Of a stretch of 64,000 nt of DNA, positions 23,120 to 36,003 are shown piece by piece. How positions within the stretch are numbered: the first letter of the stretch is position 1; every line of letters starts with the position of its first letter. The translations under genes were made by a program, and so were the position numbers. Source of the DNA: Batkoa obscura. Lineage: Eukaryota > Entomophthoromycota > Entomophthoromycetes > Entomophthorales > Batkoaceae. The notes beneath the pieces were generated by a model. The model was given only the letters and a program-made list of their open reading frames with translations. It did no database searches and was not told the DNA's origin. The stretch covers positions 62,001 through 126,000 of the forward strand of contig JASVEC010000032.1 in assembly GCA_030770535.1 (NCBI GenBank), in the 5' to 3' direction.

Positions 23120-26100
23120 TCAGACCCATGCTGTCCATCCTTCATACATTTTAGCTAATGAATTTTTATCCATTGCTTCCTCAATCAATTGTTTTGTTTT
23201 TTCTTTTATTTGATCTTTTTTCAAATGTAAATATTGATTTAAACAATTTGGAACTAATTTTTCAAATGATTTTACCTCTCCTTCAATCTCATTGAATAAA
23301 ACTTGATTTAACTTCAAAGATTGAAATTGAACACTTAAATTATCTAATTCATTAATCAAAATCGATATTTGTTGTTTAAATTCTTTTAATGTATTATCTT
23401 CATAGCTTGAAACTTCTTCAATTATTAATTTGAATTCAATTATTAAATCTTCTTTTAAGTTTTGAATAATGTTAGCTAATTTCCTTAATGGTGGAGTCGT
23501 CATTTCAAATCCAATTTTTAATTCCTCTAGTAATTCACTAGCTTTATCAAAAATAATTGAATTTAAATATCTCAATAATTGATCATCTAAAAATAAATTA
23601 AGTTGAGTTAAATTTACTTCTTTTTCATTTAATAAATTTATTAGTTGTTGTAAATATTCTTTTAATTTTAATAGATTGGATGGCAATACTAAAATCAAAT
23701 GTTGATATCTTAACTTAATTCGTTCAAATTTAATAATATCTTGTTTTTTTCTTTGTTTAAAATATAGACTTTGAGGTGATTCTTTAGTCCAAGTAGTTAT
23801 ATTGATCATTGAAAATAAATTCTCAATTAACCCATCATTTCTAAGTACAATTTTTTCCAAATTAGTTTCACATTCCAATTGAAATATTTCAAAATAGTTT
23901 TCGATCAATCCCAACATATTTCTAGTTAATCTAAAGGGTACTAATTCAGGACAAGGTAATTCCAAACCTCTTAAAAAAGAGATATTAAAATCAATTAATA
24001 CAATTTCATTATCTTGAATATTTAATAATAAATTATCTAAATGTCGATCCCCAATACCAACACAATAACCTAAAATAGAAATTGTAGCTATAGATTGCAT
24101 AATTTTTTTCGATCGAAGATGATATTCCATAAATGAAAAACAATAGCCTAAAATTTCTTTTTTAAATATTTGATTATCCACTTTATCACATAACAAATTA
24201 TAAATTTTCAATGATAAATCAATAGGCCATAATTTTCGATTATTACTTAATTCTTTTTCTTTAATTATTGGTTTAGCTAAATCCCAAAATAATTTATTAG
24301 CTATATTTAAATTATTTATATCTTCTTCTTTTGTTATTTTGTTTTCTTTATTATTATCTTTTATTAAATTATTATTATTACTGTTACTTGATAATTCTTT
24401 ATTATTCTCTTCATGTTGTTTTAATAAATTATTTTTTAATTTCATTTGATTCATTAGTTGTTCATTTTTTAATTTTCTTACTTGATGATGTTTATAAATT
24501 TGTTGTAAAGGAATCGTATTATCCATCCATTCAATTAAACCACCTTCTTTGTTAAATGGTAATATTAAATAAGTATTATAATTCTTATTTAATATTAATT
24601 GACTCATTTTAAAAAATTGCATAATTAATCGATCAACATTTAAATCTTCGGATCCTTTTAATAAATAACTATATTGCTTCCCATTTTGACCCCAAATACT
24701 AATTTTTTTAGGTTTAGTTTTACTAGGTAATATTTGAATTTGTTTACTTATACTTTGAATCTTTATTGTTGAATTAGGTAACCATAATTGATTAAAATCA
24801 ATATTTTTATTTAAATTGGGACAAATATCTTTTAATAACAATGTTCGATGACACAACACTTCCTTTTGCATTAGCTTTTGAATTTCTTCAAATGATTTCC
24901 ATCCATTTTTAAATTGCATAATATCCGTTGGATTCTTTAATAACTTAATAGCTTTATTAATTGATTCATAATATTTATTAATTAATATAGTTTCATATGG
25001 AGTATTAGCTCCAAGTTCAAATGTATTATTAAATAATTTCTGAATATCTTCAATTAATGGGTTTAATATTGTTTGATAAACTAATATTTGTTTATTTAAT
25101 TGATTTTGTTGTGGTGATAATATACTTTCTAACCAATCTAGTTCAATATATATTTTTTGAAATAAATGTTGAATTTCTAAATTCCAATTATTTAATTTAA
25201 TTGTCCATTTTTCATCCCATAAACTACCTAAATTAGATAATGAATGAATAAAGTCAACTAAATTTGTATATTGTATTAAATTCATTTGTGTACATTCAAT
25301 TAATAATTGTATTAAATCTGAGTGTTGATTATATTTCATTAGAATTAAATAAATTAAATCTGATGAAAAATTATTCAAAAAATAATTTTTTAATATATTT
25401 AATATAATAGTTGAAATCTTTGGATTTTCTAAATGATATATTATTTGTTCTATTATTTTACCCCATATTGGATTCTTTCCCAATTTGTTTAATTCTTGTA
25501 TTGTATTCTGTTGTAAATAGAAATAATAATCTTTCATTAATTTTAATATTTTTAATCCTATACAAATCAATTGTTTTTGATCCTTTATTTTATGTTGGTT
25601 ATATAAAAAGTAACCTGTGAAATATTTTAAACTTGAGTTGACTAAATTTTGAATTTGTTCTTTTAATTCTTTTTGAAATATATTACAAGAACCAACAACA
25701 AAATCGGAATGTCCTGTTAACTTGTTCTCAATATCTTCTATTTTATTTTCAAATACAGGTAATACTACTCTCTTGAAGAATAATTGTTTATCTTGACTAT
25801 TAACTTCTTGATAAAATACTTCCACCATTTTTAAATCCACCCCAAAATAATTGTTTAATGTTAATTTTAAATTTGATTTTAGATTTAATTTCAAATTGAT
25901 TAATTGATCTAATAAGTAAGTACCAATTTCTAAATCATAATTGTGAGTTTGATTTAGTTCAAATACGCTAATACACAATTGTATTAATTCATCATTGATT
26001 GTTCCATTCTTGGGGTATTTTATTAATTCATTATTATTAATATTTGAATTATTGTTAAATTTACTATTTATTTTATCTAGACTTAACAACTTCATATTTA

Positions 26101-29100
26101 CCTCATTGTCTTCCCTATTTCCCTTAATAAAATTTAAATAATCATATCCTAATTTACAAATCAATTCTTTATTCTTTTGATCTGAGTGAATTAATTCGAT
26201 TAATTGTTGAATGTTATTACTATTATATGGGTTATATTTTAATTTAAAATCTAAATTTAATATTAGATTATCTTCTTTTGATAATATATTCTCTAAGCTA
26301 ATTAGATATTGTTGATATTGATAATTAAATCTTAAATTTTTACTATGATATAAACAATATCCTATCATAAAATCGATATTATTGCTATTGTTGTTATTAT
26401 TCTCCTTTAGTATTTCTATCTTATTATTATATTTTTGTTGATTTAAATAGTATAATAAATCAATTAATATTACATCGTTTACATTAATGTTGTAATTATC
26501 ATTATTATCTTTCTTCAATATAATACTACTTAAATCAAACTTGACTTCCGATTGACTATCTTTTAAATAATCCAAACAATTCTCGTTAAATTGTTTTAAA
26601 TTATTAATTTCTTTAATACCATTATTTATTTCATTATTACTATATAATTGATTAAATAAAGTTAATATTTTAATATCTTTACATTCAAAATCAATTGAAT
26701 TTGATTTCAATTTAGCTAATTTATTACAAATTGGACTAATGAAATCTTGTTGAATATTTAATATACCTTCTTCATTATCTATTAATAACTGAGTTTTTAA
26801 CTCTAATATAGTATTGATACCAATTTGAATTCCTTTCCTTGTTATTTTACTGCTTAAAAAATTGAATTGTTTTAATTTACTATCATCAAAATTTTTAATA
26901 TATTGATTGGATTTATTATATTTAATAAATTGTTCATTAAATTGTTCAAAATCAATCTCATGTTTTGGAAACTTATTATCCATTAACTCCTTTTCTTTAT
27001 AATTAATTTTCTTCATTCTTAATGGACAAATAATAGCCCCAACCCAATTTAATACAAACTGTAAAAAATTTAATTCTTTTGGATCAAAACAGATCTTCTT
27101 ATAAACAATTGTATTATTTAATAACTCCTTACTTAAGTTTAAAAACTTTTCTCCACCTTGATTTACGTTACATTCCATAAAGCCTAAAATAATGTTAGCA
27201 ATCATCTCATTCTCATTTTCATTTTCATTCTTATTGCTATTCTTATTCTTGTTTTTATTCTCACTCTTTCCTATCAATTGAAATGAATTCTTTCTCGTCC
27301 ACTTTAATAACTCTAAAATCTCCCTATGATCTTCCATCTCTTGATATTCCATAATCATTTCCATAATTACTTGCAATATATCTTTATTGCTTATATTCAC
27401 TTCCAACTCCTTGTTTTCACTAACACAATCTCTTAATACTTTCCAACCCAATTGAATTGTTGTGAATTTATCCATGGATTTTTTTGCCAATTGAAATAAT
27501 TGAAATCGACATTCAACAAACCAAGTATGACATACTTTTTGATTGGTAATAAAAAAAGCAATTGAGGATTTTGGTGCTTCTGGCAGCCCATTTTTACTTT
27601 CATTTACAAAAGGATAATGACCATTAATACAATAATCTATCCAAAATTCTAAATAATTCATTATTTTTAAAAATAGTTGTATATTGAAATCATTATTATT
27701 ATTAGTATTTGATAAATATTCCATACTATCCTCAAATGCTTTTAATGTTTGACTAGGGCCACCGAATGGGGTTCTTAATCTTGCTAAAATACAATATCGT
27801 GCCACTTCCCATGCAATCCAAGATTGTAATGTTTCTAAATTGAGATTGAACATTGAAGGGAAAACGTTGGAAATTCCATTCAAATTACCACTATCTTGAA
27901 ATAATTTATTAGTCCATTCAAGTTCATTGGAAGTAGTAGAGATGGAGGGAACGAGCGTAGTGTTATTTTTTGATATTAAATATTGATTTAAACCTAACTG
28001 CTCCATTACATATTGAAAATGGTGAGGTTGAAAATAGCCAGAATGAGGGGAGTTGTAAATTAATCGTTGTAAATGATAATCTGTAGTGATATTATTATTA
28101 TTGAAATTATTGAAATTATTATTCAACTTCAATGGAAACAATTGAAATGTTACATTAAAATAGAACTCTCGAATTTTTTCTATTGGATCATTTAAATTGA
28201 ATTGAATTATGGATTTCAATTCTTCATTTTCATGAATCATTTGAGTAAAAGCTATTGAGTTGAACTTTACTTTAATAAACTTTACTAATAGTTTAGCTAC
28301 CTTTAATCGAATCGTAACAATACTTTGAGTTGAATATTGTATTAATATAGTTTTCATTAGATTTGAATTATTCCTTCCAATATTACTTGATGTATGATTA
28401 TAACCCAATAATTTATTACATAACTGAAATATTAAATTAGAATAGTTAGTATCTAAATTAATGAAATTTTGTTTCAAACATATGTTTAAAAAACTAATGT
28501 ATAATTTATGAGTAATCATTAAATTATTGTTCATCATAAAATTATCTACATGTGAAATCAATGTATCTAAAGTAAGTAGTAATGTTGGATGAAAATAATT
28601 TATATGCTCTTGAAGTTCAATTGATGCTAAATTATTCCTGTCTGATTCTTTAATAATATTTAAACTATTACTGACTATTAATATTAAAAATGCAATAGTA
28701 CGTTCAATAAATACTTCAAAATATTGACTTAGTAATACTAATAATTTTAAATTAAATGATATATTTTGTAAATTAATGAATTTGTTATGACTTAAATTTA
28801 ATTGTTGAGTTTTTTTTAGATAAGATGCCCATTGATTGTTGTCTAATTCTATTTGTTGTTGTTGATTACTGTTATTATCATTATTATCATTATTATCATT
28901 ATTATCATTATTATCATTATCATTATTATTGTTATTATTATTATTATTATTATATTGTCTAAACCAATTATTTAATATTACAAATTGTTCTTGTGCTGGA
29001 GCAGTAAGATTTTGTTGAATAAATTCATGAATTGATCCCTCAAGTGGATTATCTTGTTGATATTTATTGTCCTTATTAACCTCCAATACATTAAAATAAT

Positions 29101-31071
29101 ACGTCATGATTTCCAAAAAGAATTCATTAATTGAAGGAATTAATTTGAAGGATAGAGCATGATTCTTTGCTTTAAAATCATGACTCTTATTATTTAAGTG
29201 TAATAATAATTTCTTAAAAAATATAAAAATTTGATTCATTAATTTAGCATCTTTAGTTGAATAAAAATATCTTAACTTCAACAAATTACTTTCAGGTTTA
29301 ACTAGTTGTTCAAAATAGTTTATTTTTTCAGCTGTTGTAGATTGTTGAATAATTTGATATAATTTATAAATCCATTTTGAATTTTCAAATTCAATAATAT
29401 TCTGTTGTAACAAAATTAATTGTTTATTATGTAAATTATACAATAATATACTATAATTGAAATATGTATTAGCTAACTCATAATTGTCTAATATTAAATC
29501 CATTAATTTAATTTCAACTGATCCGAATGACTTATTGATTTTTATCTTTATTTGATTTTGTTCTATTAAATTAATTAATTGTTGATATTTATCAATTAAA
29601 TTGAATAAAAATGGAATGGAATGTTTAAATATCTTTTCTAGTAATATATTAAATAAAGAAGATTGATTATAATTTTTATTTAATATAATTTTTTCTTTTT
29701 CATTATTTAATTCTCTTGTAATTATAGATAAAAAGATAGAAAATATTCTTAGTTGATATTGAAATTTAATAATGAAATTCATATTATTTAATTGTAATGA
29801 ATTTAAATTTAATAAATATAAAAATTGTTCAATTAATTTACTATAAATTATTGGGTTAATACTTTGATTTTTAAATAATTTAGATATTATTGAATGTAAA
29901 GTAATATTTAATTTACGATCGAAATAATCTTCATTTTCTAACTTTAAATTATTAATTAAATTCATGATTAGAAATACAATTGTTTCAAAGTTAAATTCAA
30001 ATCGGACTAATATAATTTCAATAACCAATAATATATTATAAACTTCGTCAAACGAAATATTTTGTTTGTTTAAAAATAAACTTAAATCTAAAATAAAAGG
30101 TTGGACAAATGGTAAAAAGTCTGATTTCATTTTTGTATAATGATCTAATTGGTTGATTTCTTCTTGTTTTAAATTATTTTTAAAGATTGATATATGTAAT
30201 TGTTGATTTAGAAAATCTTTAAAACAATTAATAAACCACAATCTTGCGTTCTTAACTATTATTGAAAAATCGACTTTTTGATTAATAATTTCTTTATCAA
30301 TAAACTTACTTTGAATAAATTCTTTATCACATAACTCTCGCAATGCATTAAACATCCATAAAAAATAACAACCTCGATTGTTTTCCAAAGCTTGCCCAAT
30401 AAAAGCAATCAATTTGCTAATATCTTTACAAAACAAATCACCTTCTCTATTAGCTAAAAATAAATTAATCACTAAATAAGTAAAACTGATTTTAACTTCT
30501 GAATCCATTATCGTTGTATTATGTTGTGTTTGTTGATTGTTCAATTTACCAATGTTATTATAAACAAACATATTTTTAGCTAACCAATATAATCCCATTG
30601 GATTTCTTATACTTTTTTCGATATTTTGATAAAATTTATTCAGTTTTCGATAACTTTCTTTTTCCTTTTGTAATAAGCTTAATAAATATCGGAAATTTAT
30701 TTTAATATTTTTGATATCTGATTTATATTTTAAAAAAACAAATTAGTATTATTATTATGATTTATGAATATAGTTTTTATATTGTCTTAATCAAATTTAC
30801 CTTGTCCATCTAATCCCGTTAACTCTTTATTAAAATTGATATTCCACTTAGGGTATATTACTTTACCATTGTCGCTCACTCCTATATCGTTTCCGAATTG
30901 ATATTTACCTTCAATAATATCTACTTTCATCCCTTTATCTTCTCCTTCCTGCCCAAACCCATTATTTTTTATCCCAGTTTCAACCTCATTATTGCCATTT
31001 GTAGCCCCACCCTCTTTTTCTTGAACTCTTGGTACAAATGTATGTGCACTTGGATTTAAGTTTGATGCCAT
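23120..31071 (-). CDS. SMG1: SMG1-type PI3K-like protein kinase (nonsense-mediated decay), N-terminal PAM2 motif
   Basis: Kinase of the nonsense-mediated mRNA decay pathway; in animals and plants SMG1 phosphorylates UPF1. The spliced reading is complement(join(23120..30717,30801..31071)), 2,622 residues. The C-terminal half is diagnostic: ILPSKTKPKKISIWGQNGK, LLKGSEDLNVDRLIMQFF and GGLIEWMDNTIPLQQIY. The catalytic loop is GIGDRHLDNLLLN, the metal loop is VLIDFNISF (DFN where human SMG1 has DYN), followed by CPELVPFRLTRN. The FATC end is NSLAKMYEGWTAWV, nearly identical to human SMG1. The upstream helical repeats contain LRTPFGGPSQTL, matching SMG1 LRTPLGRAQDTF. Kinase and FATC are separated by roughly 200 residues, far fewer than the roughly 1,000-residue insert in human SMG1 (3,661 residues). 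Asn runs lie at 28866-28955. The first exon encodes SNLNPSAHTFVPR, a PAM2 motif that binds the MLLE domain of poly(A)-binding protein. Confidence 0.92.
28866..28955. repeat. Trinucleotide repeat encoding Asn/Asp run in SMG1
   Basis: TTATCATTA and ATTATTATT repeats on the plus strand encode an Asn-rich tract with periodic Asp, followed by Gln, inside the SMG1 helical region. Confidence 0.8.
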
Positions 31072-32114
31072 TTATTCAATGCTTTTGGATTAATGTTTTA
31101 AAACTTAAGATTGGCTTTAAAAACATTAAAAATGATAAATAAGTGGAAGCTGAATGATTCAGCTTTTTAATCTGTTGAGATAGAATTTTTGCTGTTTTTT
31201 GATAGAGTTAGGTTGATTTAAATTGAGTTTTTGCAGATCAAAAGTGAGTTGAAAGAATATTAATGGAGGTGGAATGTCATTTGATTGTAATATTTGAATT
31301 GAATATAAAAATATGAATTGATTATGAATAAATAGTTTTTAAATATCGATCCCCATTATTTGGGTTACTTTAAACCTATGATCATCCAATTTATAAGCTT
31401 TATTATAGAAATCGGAGATTAAGTATAAATCCTATGGAAAGTGTTACTATTATTTGATCTTTAAAATAAGCTATATGATATAAAAAATTTATTGTAAGAC
31501 ATTAAAAATTTCTAATTTATCTTAATCTAATTTCGAACTTAATGTTTTTTATAAATGGGTTCAATTATTGCTTAAAATTAAAATCTATCCGCTACTTGTA
31601 CTTGGACAAAATTTTCAATATTTAAGTGTCTGAAACAGTGGTATTTAATGCAGAAATAATGACAAGGTACAAAATCAGATAAAACTGATACAAATTTTAT
31701 TATAGAAAAAGTAAACGAAAGTTTAGGATATGTAAAGAAGTTAGATTTATATTATTTTTAGAATATCGATGAGTTACATGGAAATAAGAGCATTTTGTTT
31801 CTAGTTTACACTATCATTTTTTTATAATTTTGTGAAAGCTTAGAAGCAATAACTTCATCTTAATAGATATATTTATAAGGTTACCTCAAATAAAAGCTTA
31901 AGTTATTCACTTCACAGCTAAATGGCTATTAATATTAGTAAAAAAGTCAATACTAAATGATTATAGATAAGTTAAAGTCATTATTGATCAAAATCCTAGT
32001 TATTGCATATTTGAACTTTACTCCTTATATATAACCATTAGCTAATTAGAACAGGGCTTAGAAGGTATAAAATGAGAATGAATTAAATGCCCGTATTTCA
32101 CACTTGACTTCAAA
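31072..32114. other. Intergenic DNA upstream of SMG1
   Basis: The left end should hold the SMG1 promoter. Nothing else is recognised. Confidence 0.45.
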
Positions 32115-32399
32115 ATGAGTTTAAAATCCGAGTATCTATCTGACATTTTGCTAGAAGAAAATTTTAAATATATAAGCCCAATTAAGTTATTTAAGTTGTA
32201 TTTCCTAAATAAATGTAAACAATATCAAGACTATAAATTCAATTTTGTTAAGGAAAGGGGATCACTGATAAGCCATATGAATATAAGCAATGGGATAGTT
32301 CAATACTTAAATCATTATTCAGATATAACATCCACAACTTACGAACAGCCATCTAATAATAATAACATGCTAAAGACTGAATTACATACAATTTATTGA
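32115..32399 (+). CDS. Short open frame of unknown function, doubtful gene
   Basis: 94 codons (MSLKSEYLSDILLEENFKYI...). The first part is hydrophobic and aromatic; the end is Asn/Thr-rich. It lies just ahead of a decayed F-box-like gene in the same orientation and may be an unrelated remnant or the broken start of that gene. No family is recognised. Confidence 0.25.
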   Translation: MSLKSEYLSDILLEENFKYISPIKLFKLYFLNKCKQYQDYKFNFVKERGSLISHMNISNGIVQYLNHYSDITSTTYEQPSNNNNMLKTELHTIY

Positions 32400-32441
32400 A
32401 GTATTTATTAGTTATTCGAGCCAATTGAAATTGAAATTGAA

Positions 32442-33305
32442 ATGAATGATATTATTATTAAAGACATTATTAAAGACATTATTAAATATTTAGATCCAGG
32501 TGGACTAAAATCCCTTATGCAAACACAGGCGGTTATTTTTTAAGACTTTAAGGATTAGATATTGTTAAAACAAAGTTTACTAAGTTAAATATGCTACAGT
32601 TAAGTAGTATGGATTATTTTCTCTAGCATGAATATGATTCAGAGATAGTTTTTGCATATAATTTAGAGTTGAAAATCCAAAAAAAAATTGACACTGAACA
32701 CACCATTAAATACTTAATTTAAAGCAACCGAAAAGCATGGCATAGTTGGACAACTTTAAAGGATTTTTTAATAGTACAAATGAATATGCGTATGTATGAT
32801 TTTTTTTAAAATGCGATGCTATTAGTTTAGTTATTTTTAATTTTCATTATTCAATTAATGAAGTATTTTTTAAGATTGTCAAATTTAAAGCAAATTCGTC
32901 TATAGTTTAACAAACTATCAAGCTCAATACTTTTTCTATCAAATATACGACTTACTATCTTCAACAATTTTTATGACACAGATATTGTTGAAAATATATC
33001 TTTTAACAACTGTGATACAAATATCAATGATGTTTTTACTGGAAGAGGTGGCTCAGTCAAATGTAAGCTTATAAAAAAAATTGAAGCTGATAGATTTGTA
33101 CATATAGTTGAGGACTTCTTTCCTTTTTTATCCGTATTTCTAAACCTTAAAATATTTAAGTATTTTAGATTATTAAATATGAGTATAAGAGTTTGATATA
33201 ACCTTACTACTCGATTGCTGTTATTTATTGCTATTTCATATAAACCAGATCTAGCCGACTGTATTGGAGTTTGGAAGATTCCCATGTCAGATTTGGTAAA
33301 ATTAT
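32442..33305 (+). pseudogene. Decayed F-box/leucine-rich-repeat-like gene
   Basis: The first part reads MNDIIIKDIIKDIIKYLDPG and GLKSLMQTQ, which resembles an F-box (I..I..YLD..DLKSLMQTS). It contains a 14-bp unit (attattaaagacat) duplicated in frame. From about 32861 a second frame reads [31 protein letters not shown] and ENISFNNCDTNINDVF, then LSVFLNLKIFKYFRLLNM, a leucine-rich pattern. This second part has two in-frame stops, and the two parts are separated by broken sequence. It is probably a dead member of an F-box family; the assignment is tentative. Confidence 0.4.
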
Positions 33306-33504
33306 AAATATAATAAATAATTTATTGTAGTTATGGTAATAAATGACTTTAAGCCTTACTTTTTAGATTTTATTATGGCTTATCTGTATATCGTCATTAA
33401 AATAAAAAATCAGTCACTAATATATTGACTAGGTACTATCTAAAATTATGTGGTTTTAAAGTATTTTATTCTAATTCTAATTTAGTGAATTTTAGAACAA
33501 TATA

Positions 33505-33604
33505 GAGGGATGTATTTTGTGTTCAAGAATTTTATTAACAAATTTTCCTCTCAAATAGCGCTTAAAAAATGGAAAAAATAATGAAGTTAAAAAAAACACC
33601 CCCA
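33505..33604 (+). mobile_element. MITE copy 3
   Basis: Starts GAGGGATGTATTTTG and ends AACACCCCCA, flanked by TA on both sides. The core CTCAAATAGCGCTTAAAAAA is intact. Confidence 0.8.
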
Positions 33605-33829
33605 TATGATAACTCTTGGCTTTACTATGGTTTTGATAAATTATTAACTTAAGTACCAAGTTTATTTTGAAGTAAAAAACCTTATTTGGAGCTACTGATA
33701 ACATTCTATTTACATTCAATAGTATCAATAAACCAAAGAGCTTTTTTGGTCATATTTAAAATGTTAATAATTTTATTATTAATGAAGCAAAAGATCCAAT
33801 GTTTGTATAAAGAGATCCTGGAGTGTTTA

Positions 33830-34340
33830 AAATTTTTTAATCAAAGTAAAAGCTAATGACATCCATCAGTCTCTTATAGAGGACAAACTCTATTGTAAAA
33901 GCACTTCCTACGCAGTGAAGGTTTGTTCCATCTTTCTCTTCATCCCTTCTTCACACATTAAGCTAATGTTTTATTCACATTCTCTCAATTCCCGCAGACC
34001 TCTATCCTCATCGCTTGAGCCTCATTTTCATTTAACTCAGGTTTTACATTCTTAGACTTGCTCAAAGCAAACGAGAGATAATCAAATCATTGATTTTCAC
34101 CTTCATGGTAGGCTTCAATGGAGCAATAGCGAAAGATTTCACTAACTTCTGCGAAACTCATCCTCTACTCGATTTTCTGTCTTCTTGAAACTATCTACCT
34201 AGTTTTTATATTCCAAACTAATAAACATAAAGCTCTTCAGTTTTTGAATTTAAGAAAATTAAGGACTAGCTATTCTCTCCATAGATTTCTGATAGGGTTT
34301 TAGAGGCTAAAAGAATCATTTATGCTTTGTATATATAAAA
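33830..34340 (-). other. GC-richer degenerate coding remnant of unknown origin
   Basis: This stretch is clearly less AT-rich than its flanks. A minus-strand frame reads MSFAEVSEIFRYCSIEAYHE and then FDYLSFALSKSKNVKPELNE over about 60 codons before it degrades. I do not recognise the family. It lies between two MITE copies and looks like an old broken insertion or gene. Confidence 0.35.
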
Positions 34341-34567
34341 AATGAGGGTTTAATAATTAAAGAAGGTTTAAATAAAGTAATTCTTATGCATCAACCGTAG
34401 CAATTTAATATAATATACTGATATCAGTATTTTTGAAACTAGTTGCTTTATATTTAGTCAAAATTATATAGGATATGGATATTAAAAAACAACTGAGAAT
34501 CAAGTCAACTCTATATTAATAAAGCCGTCCTTCAGATAGGCTCTAATTTTTCAAATAGTATAGCATT

Positions 34568-34668
34568 TGGGAATGTTTTTTTTGACTTCATTATTTTTTC
34601 CATTTTTTAAGCGCTATTTGAGAGGAAAATTTGGTAGTAAAGCTCTTAAACACAAAAATACATCCCAA
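34568..34668 (-). mobile_element. MITE copy 4 (reverse orientation)
   Basis: Starts TGGGAATGTTTTTTTTGAC and ends ATACATCCCAA, flanked by TT on each side. The core TTTTTTAAGCGCTATTTGAG is the reverse of copies 1-3. Confidence 0.8.
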
Positions 34669-34880
34669 TTTATTATTATATTATAGTTCGTTATTGAATA
34701 TTATATTATATTATACTTAATGTTGGCTAGATTATCACTCATATAGTTAAAATAGAACCTTGTCTTTACGTCATCATCTATGGATTAATGCAAATCCAAC
34801 TTTCAATTAAAATAATCTTAAATTATAAATATGAATAAATGTAAGATCTACTTTATAATACATATGCTCATATATCAAAT

Positions 34881-36003
34881 TTATTTTTTGGAATAATCAT
34901 AAAAACCTTTACCAGATTTACGACCAAGATTGCCTTCGCTGACTAATTTTTGGATCGTTTCACTTGGAGTAATTAATTTATCTCCTTGTAAATGGGGATT
35001 AGAATCATACCATTGTTTAGTAATAAATTGTAAAGTGTCTAATCCAACGTACTAAAATAGTATAATATTAATATATTATTATAAAGTTATTAATATTATT
35101 GTATTATCTTATCATATTATTATATAATATTATAACTAATTACTTACATCCATTAATTCAAAAGGCCCCATTGGATATCCTGCACCTAGTTTCATACCGA
35201 TATCAATATCTTCAATGGTAGCATCTCCTCTTTCATGTAATCTAACAGCTTCGAGCATATAAGGTACAAGGAGACGGTTGACAATAAATCTAGTAGTAAA
35301 ATCATTAAAATTACTAAAATATACTAATAATAAATTAAATTTACCCAGGAGTATCTTTGCATTGAATAGGGGTTTTACCAATAGCTTTACAATAATTGGT
35401 AAGATTTTGAATTACCTCTTTACTAGTGTTTTCACCCGAAATCACTTCGACTAATTTCATTTGTGGTACTGGATTAAAAAAATGTAAACCAGCAAATCTA
35501 TCTTTCCTATTAACTAACTGAGAGATTTGATTGATTGGTAAAGAAGAAGTATTGGAACAAAAGATAGTATTTTGTGGACTATTTTCATCTAATAATTTAA
35601 ACAACTTTTGTTTCACTTCTAAATTTTCAACAATAGCTTCAATAACTAAATCACTGTCTTTTAAGGAACTTGTCAAATCATTAGATACGCTGTAATTGGT
35701 GCTCACTTTTTCAATAAATGCTTTTTGTTCCGATTCTTCAGTATACTTTTTTTTAGCTACTCTGGCTAAGGACCCTCGAATTATCCCTTCTCCTTTCTTT
35801 AAGGCATCTGAGCTTTGATCTACCATAACCACTTTATAGCCACTTTGACTAGATACTTGTACAATACCACTACCCATTAAGCCAGCTCCAATTACAACGA
35901 CTTTTTTGATGTCTTGAGTTTGGCTGCTTAAACAACGAAGTAATGTTTTAGTGAAATTGGTTTTTAAACTTGGTTGAAGTTGAGTCTTAAGAATAGGTAA
36001 CAT
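34881..36003 (-). CDS. 3-hydroxyacyl-CoA dehydrogenase, mitochondrial type
   Basis: Oxidises L-3-hydroxyacyl-CoA to 3-ketoacyl-CoA with NAD in fatty acid beta-oxidation. The spliced reading is complement(join(34881..35051,35148..35289,35345..36003)), exactly 324 codons (323 residues; human HADH is 314). Residues 1-30 are basic and Ser/Thr-rich without acids, like a mitochondrial presequence ([19 protein letters not shown]). The NAD-binding fold has [20 protein letters not shown] and [24 protein letters not shown] carries the conserved Ser/Asn, and [19 protein letters not shown] holds the catalytic His with its Asn-Pro partner. Exon 2 supplies [17 protein letters not shown] and [13 protein letters not shown]; exon 3 supplies YVGLDTLQF and ends [14 protein letters not shown]. 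The gene is divergent from the RRM gene, with 209 bp between the start codons. Confidence 0.95.

Noticed and set aside
24331-25620. Plus-strand open frames at 24331-24555 and 25411-25620
   Set aside because: Antisense to the SMG1 coding exon; Tyr/Leu-rich composition reflects the complement of Asn/Lys/Glu codons.
28866-28955. CRISPR-like or structured repeat
   Set aside because: Simple trinucleotide repeat encoding Asn/Asp inside SMG1. No CRISPR array is present in the window.
23120-30598. Assignment of the large kinase to TRRAP/Tra1, DNA-PK or TOR
   Set aside because: The catalytic loop is intact (unlike Tra1), and the TKTKPKK region, IEWMD segment and YEGWTAWV end are specific to SMG1.
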